Assembly (NCBI RefSeq): GCF_004792665.1
Contig: NZ_SRZX01000004.1
Span: 62,001 to 126,000, forward strand
DNA length: 64,000 bases
Origin: Marinobacter orientalis
GTDB lineage: Bacteria > Pseudomonadota > Gammaproteobacteria > Pseudomonadales > Oleiphilaceae
Reading direction: 5' to 3'
Under the pieces are notes generated by a model. It had not been told where the DNA came from, made no database searches, and saw only the letters and a list, made by a program, of their open reading frames with translations. The position numbers and the translations under genes were made by a program. Of this stretch, positions 63,168 through 64,000 are shown piece after piece (positions within the stretch are counted from its first letter, which is position 1; each line of letters opens with the position of its first letter).

Positions 63168-64000
63168 CTAGTGTCCGGGAAAGACAACAGTTTTGTTACC
63201 GTTGAGGAAACACCGTCGCTCAATATGCAGCTTGATCGCCTTTACCAGGGCGAGGCGTTCAGTATCACGTCCTTTTGCTACCAGGAGCTCCGGCGTGTAG
63301 GTATGATCCACCGCCTCCACTCCCTGGGTGATGATCGGACCTTCGTCGAGAACTTTACTTACGTAATGCGCAGTCGCTCCTACCAGCTTCACTCCTTTGT
63401 CATAGGCCTGATGGTAGGGCTTTGCGCCCTTGAACCCCGGCAGCAGCGAGTGGTGGATGTTGATGGCACGCCCGTGCAATTTTTTGCACATATCGTCGGA
63501 CAGTACCTGCATGTAGCGCGCCAGCACGACCAGGTCAGCATCGACTTTCTGGATGATCTCCCATATCCCGGCTTCCTGCTGCGACTTTGTTTCCTCAGTA
63601 ATGGGCAGGTGGTAGTAGGGGATGTCGTGCCAGTCAGCCAGCCCTTTCAGGTCCGGGTGGTTGGATATGATAGCCGGAATCTCGATATTGAATGCGCCGG
63701 TACGGTAGCGATGCAGAATATCCTCCAGGCAATGGTCATACTTTGATACCAGAATAACCAGCCTGTCGGGAATCGATAAATCCCGCAGCTCCCATTCCGT
63801 GTCAAAGGCTGTAGCCCGGTCGGCGAACTGACTCCGCAGGCTTTCTTCGGAAAATTCGCCACCGCCAATATAATAAAACTCTACCCGGAAGAAAAACCGT
63901 TCAACATCATTGTCGTCAAAAGTATGTATTTCATAGGCATAACACTCATGCCTGTATAAGCATCCAATGATCAGATCAAGCACACCCAGTTTGCTACCCG
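63168..64000 (-). CDS. purU: PurU formyltetrahydrofolate deformylase (5' end beyond window)
   Basis: Releases formate from 10-formyl-tetrahydrofolate, regenerating free folate. About 277 residues are visible; the frame stays open to the window edge (SKLGVLDLIIGCLYRHEC), so the N-terminal ACT-like domain lacks its first residues. The catalytic domain is complete, with NIHHSLLPGFKGAKPYHQAY, GATAHYVSKVLDEGPII and the C-terminal RRCFLNGNKTVVF. The GTG at 63983 is internal and not the start. It lies 196 bases upstream of the DmdA-type gene on the same strand. The gap 62972-63167 holds no gene; a weak hairpin (CCGGAC/GTCCGG) overlaps the purU stop. Confidence 0.95.
   Translation of the reverse strand, partial: GSKLGVLDLIIGCLYRHECYAYEIHTFDDNDVERFFFRVEFYYIGGGEFSEESLRSQFADRATAFDTEWELRDLSIPDRLVILVSKYDHCLEDILHRYRTGAFNIEIPAIISNHPDLKGLADWHDIPYYHLPITEETKSQQEAGIWEIIQKVDADLVVLARYMQVLSDDMCKKLHGRAINIHHSLLPGFKGAKPYHQAYDKGVKLVGATAHYVSKVLDEGPIITQGVEAVDHTYTPELLVAKGRDTERLALVKAIKLHIERRCFLNGNKTVVFPGH

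Overview
This is a 64 kb piece of a gammaproteobacterial chromosome. The gene content and order resemble Marinobacter and its marine relatives: a gntR-smc-zipA-ligA block, a cheR-cheV-flgA-flgMN block, gltA divergent from sdhCDAB-sucAB-lpdA-sucCD, fadBA, and a folate one-carbon cluster. The genus is inferred from gene order and protein style; no rRNA is present. Coding density is high and composition looks even. I see no prophage, insertion sequence, CRISPR array, integron or defence island. Nearly everything is housekeeping, motility or catabolism.

Layout: 1-3.7 kb holds a PAS-PAS-GAF-GGDEF-EAL signalling protein, a decayed GGDEF fragment, tRNA-Ser(GGA) with a strong terminator, and a small DUF2905 membrane protein. 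3.9-13.4 kb is accessory metabolism: a single-chain biotin-dependent acyl-CoA carboxylase, an isochorismatase-like hydrolase, a double cupin, a lipocalin lipoprotein, leucine dehydrogenase, a sodium-dependent amino acid symporter and an MFS permease. 13.4-17.1 kb is chemotaxis and flagellar control (cheR, cheV, flgA, flgM, flgN), with a textbook sigma-28 promoter before flgM. 17.1-32.9 kb is core information processing and cell division: a peptidyl-prolyl isomerase, mnmC, a CBS protein, ligA, zipA, smc, a GntR regulator, a diguanylate cyclase, rluB, scpB, scpA and trpS. 33.0-46.0 kb holds the TCA genes. All nine sdh/suc/lpd genes run on the minus strand to one strong terminator, with gltA divergent. 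46.1-53.3 kb has a 3-hydroxyisobutyrate-dehydrogenase-like gene, topA and fadBA. 53.6-59.2 kb has an unknown periplasmic protein, a universal stress protein, an unknown cysteine-cluster protein, uup, a MOSC protein and pcm.

59.3-64.0 kb is the most pathway-like part. On one strand lie purU, a GcvT/DmdA-type methyltransferase, a metF-type reductase, folD and an Lrp-family regulator. Together they could move a methyl group from an unidentified donor onto tetrahydrofolate, oxidise it to the formyl level and release formate. purU is cut by the window edge.

Sequence-level observations beyond annotation include a LiuR-like palindrome between the lipocalin and leucine dehydrogenase; a PsrA-like palindrome at the predicted fadB start site; a palindrome over the -35 of a predicted sucA promoter; tandem 14-bp repeats upstream of the Lrp-type gene; a likely [4Fe-4S] cysteine motif in TrpRS; and a copied anticodon-arm segment amid mini-hairpins upstream of tRNA-Ser. 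I did not find a clearly new biological system. The one-carbon cluster with an unassigned methyl donor and the two unassigned proteins at 53.7-55.7 kb are the best leads.
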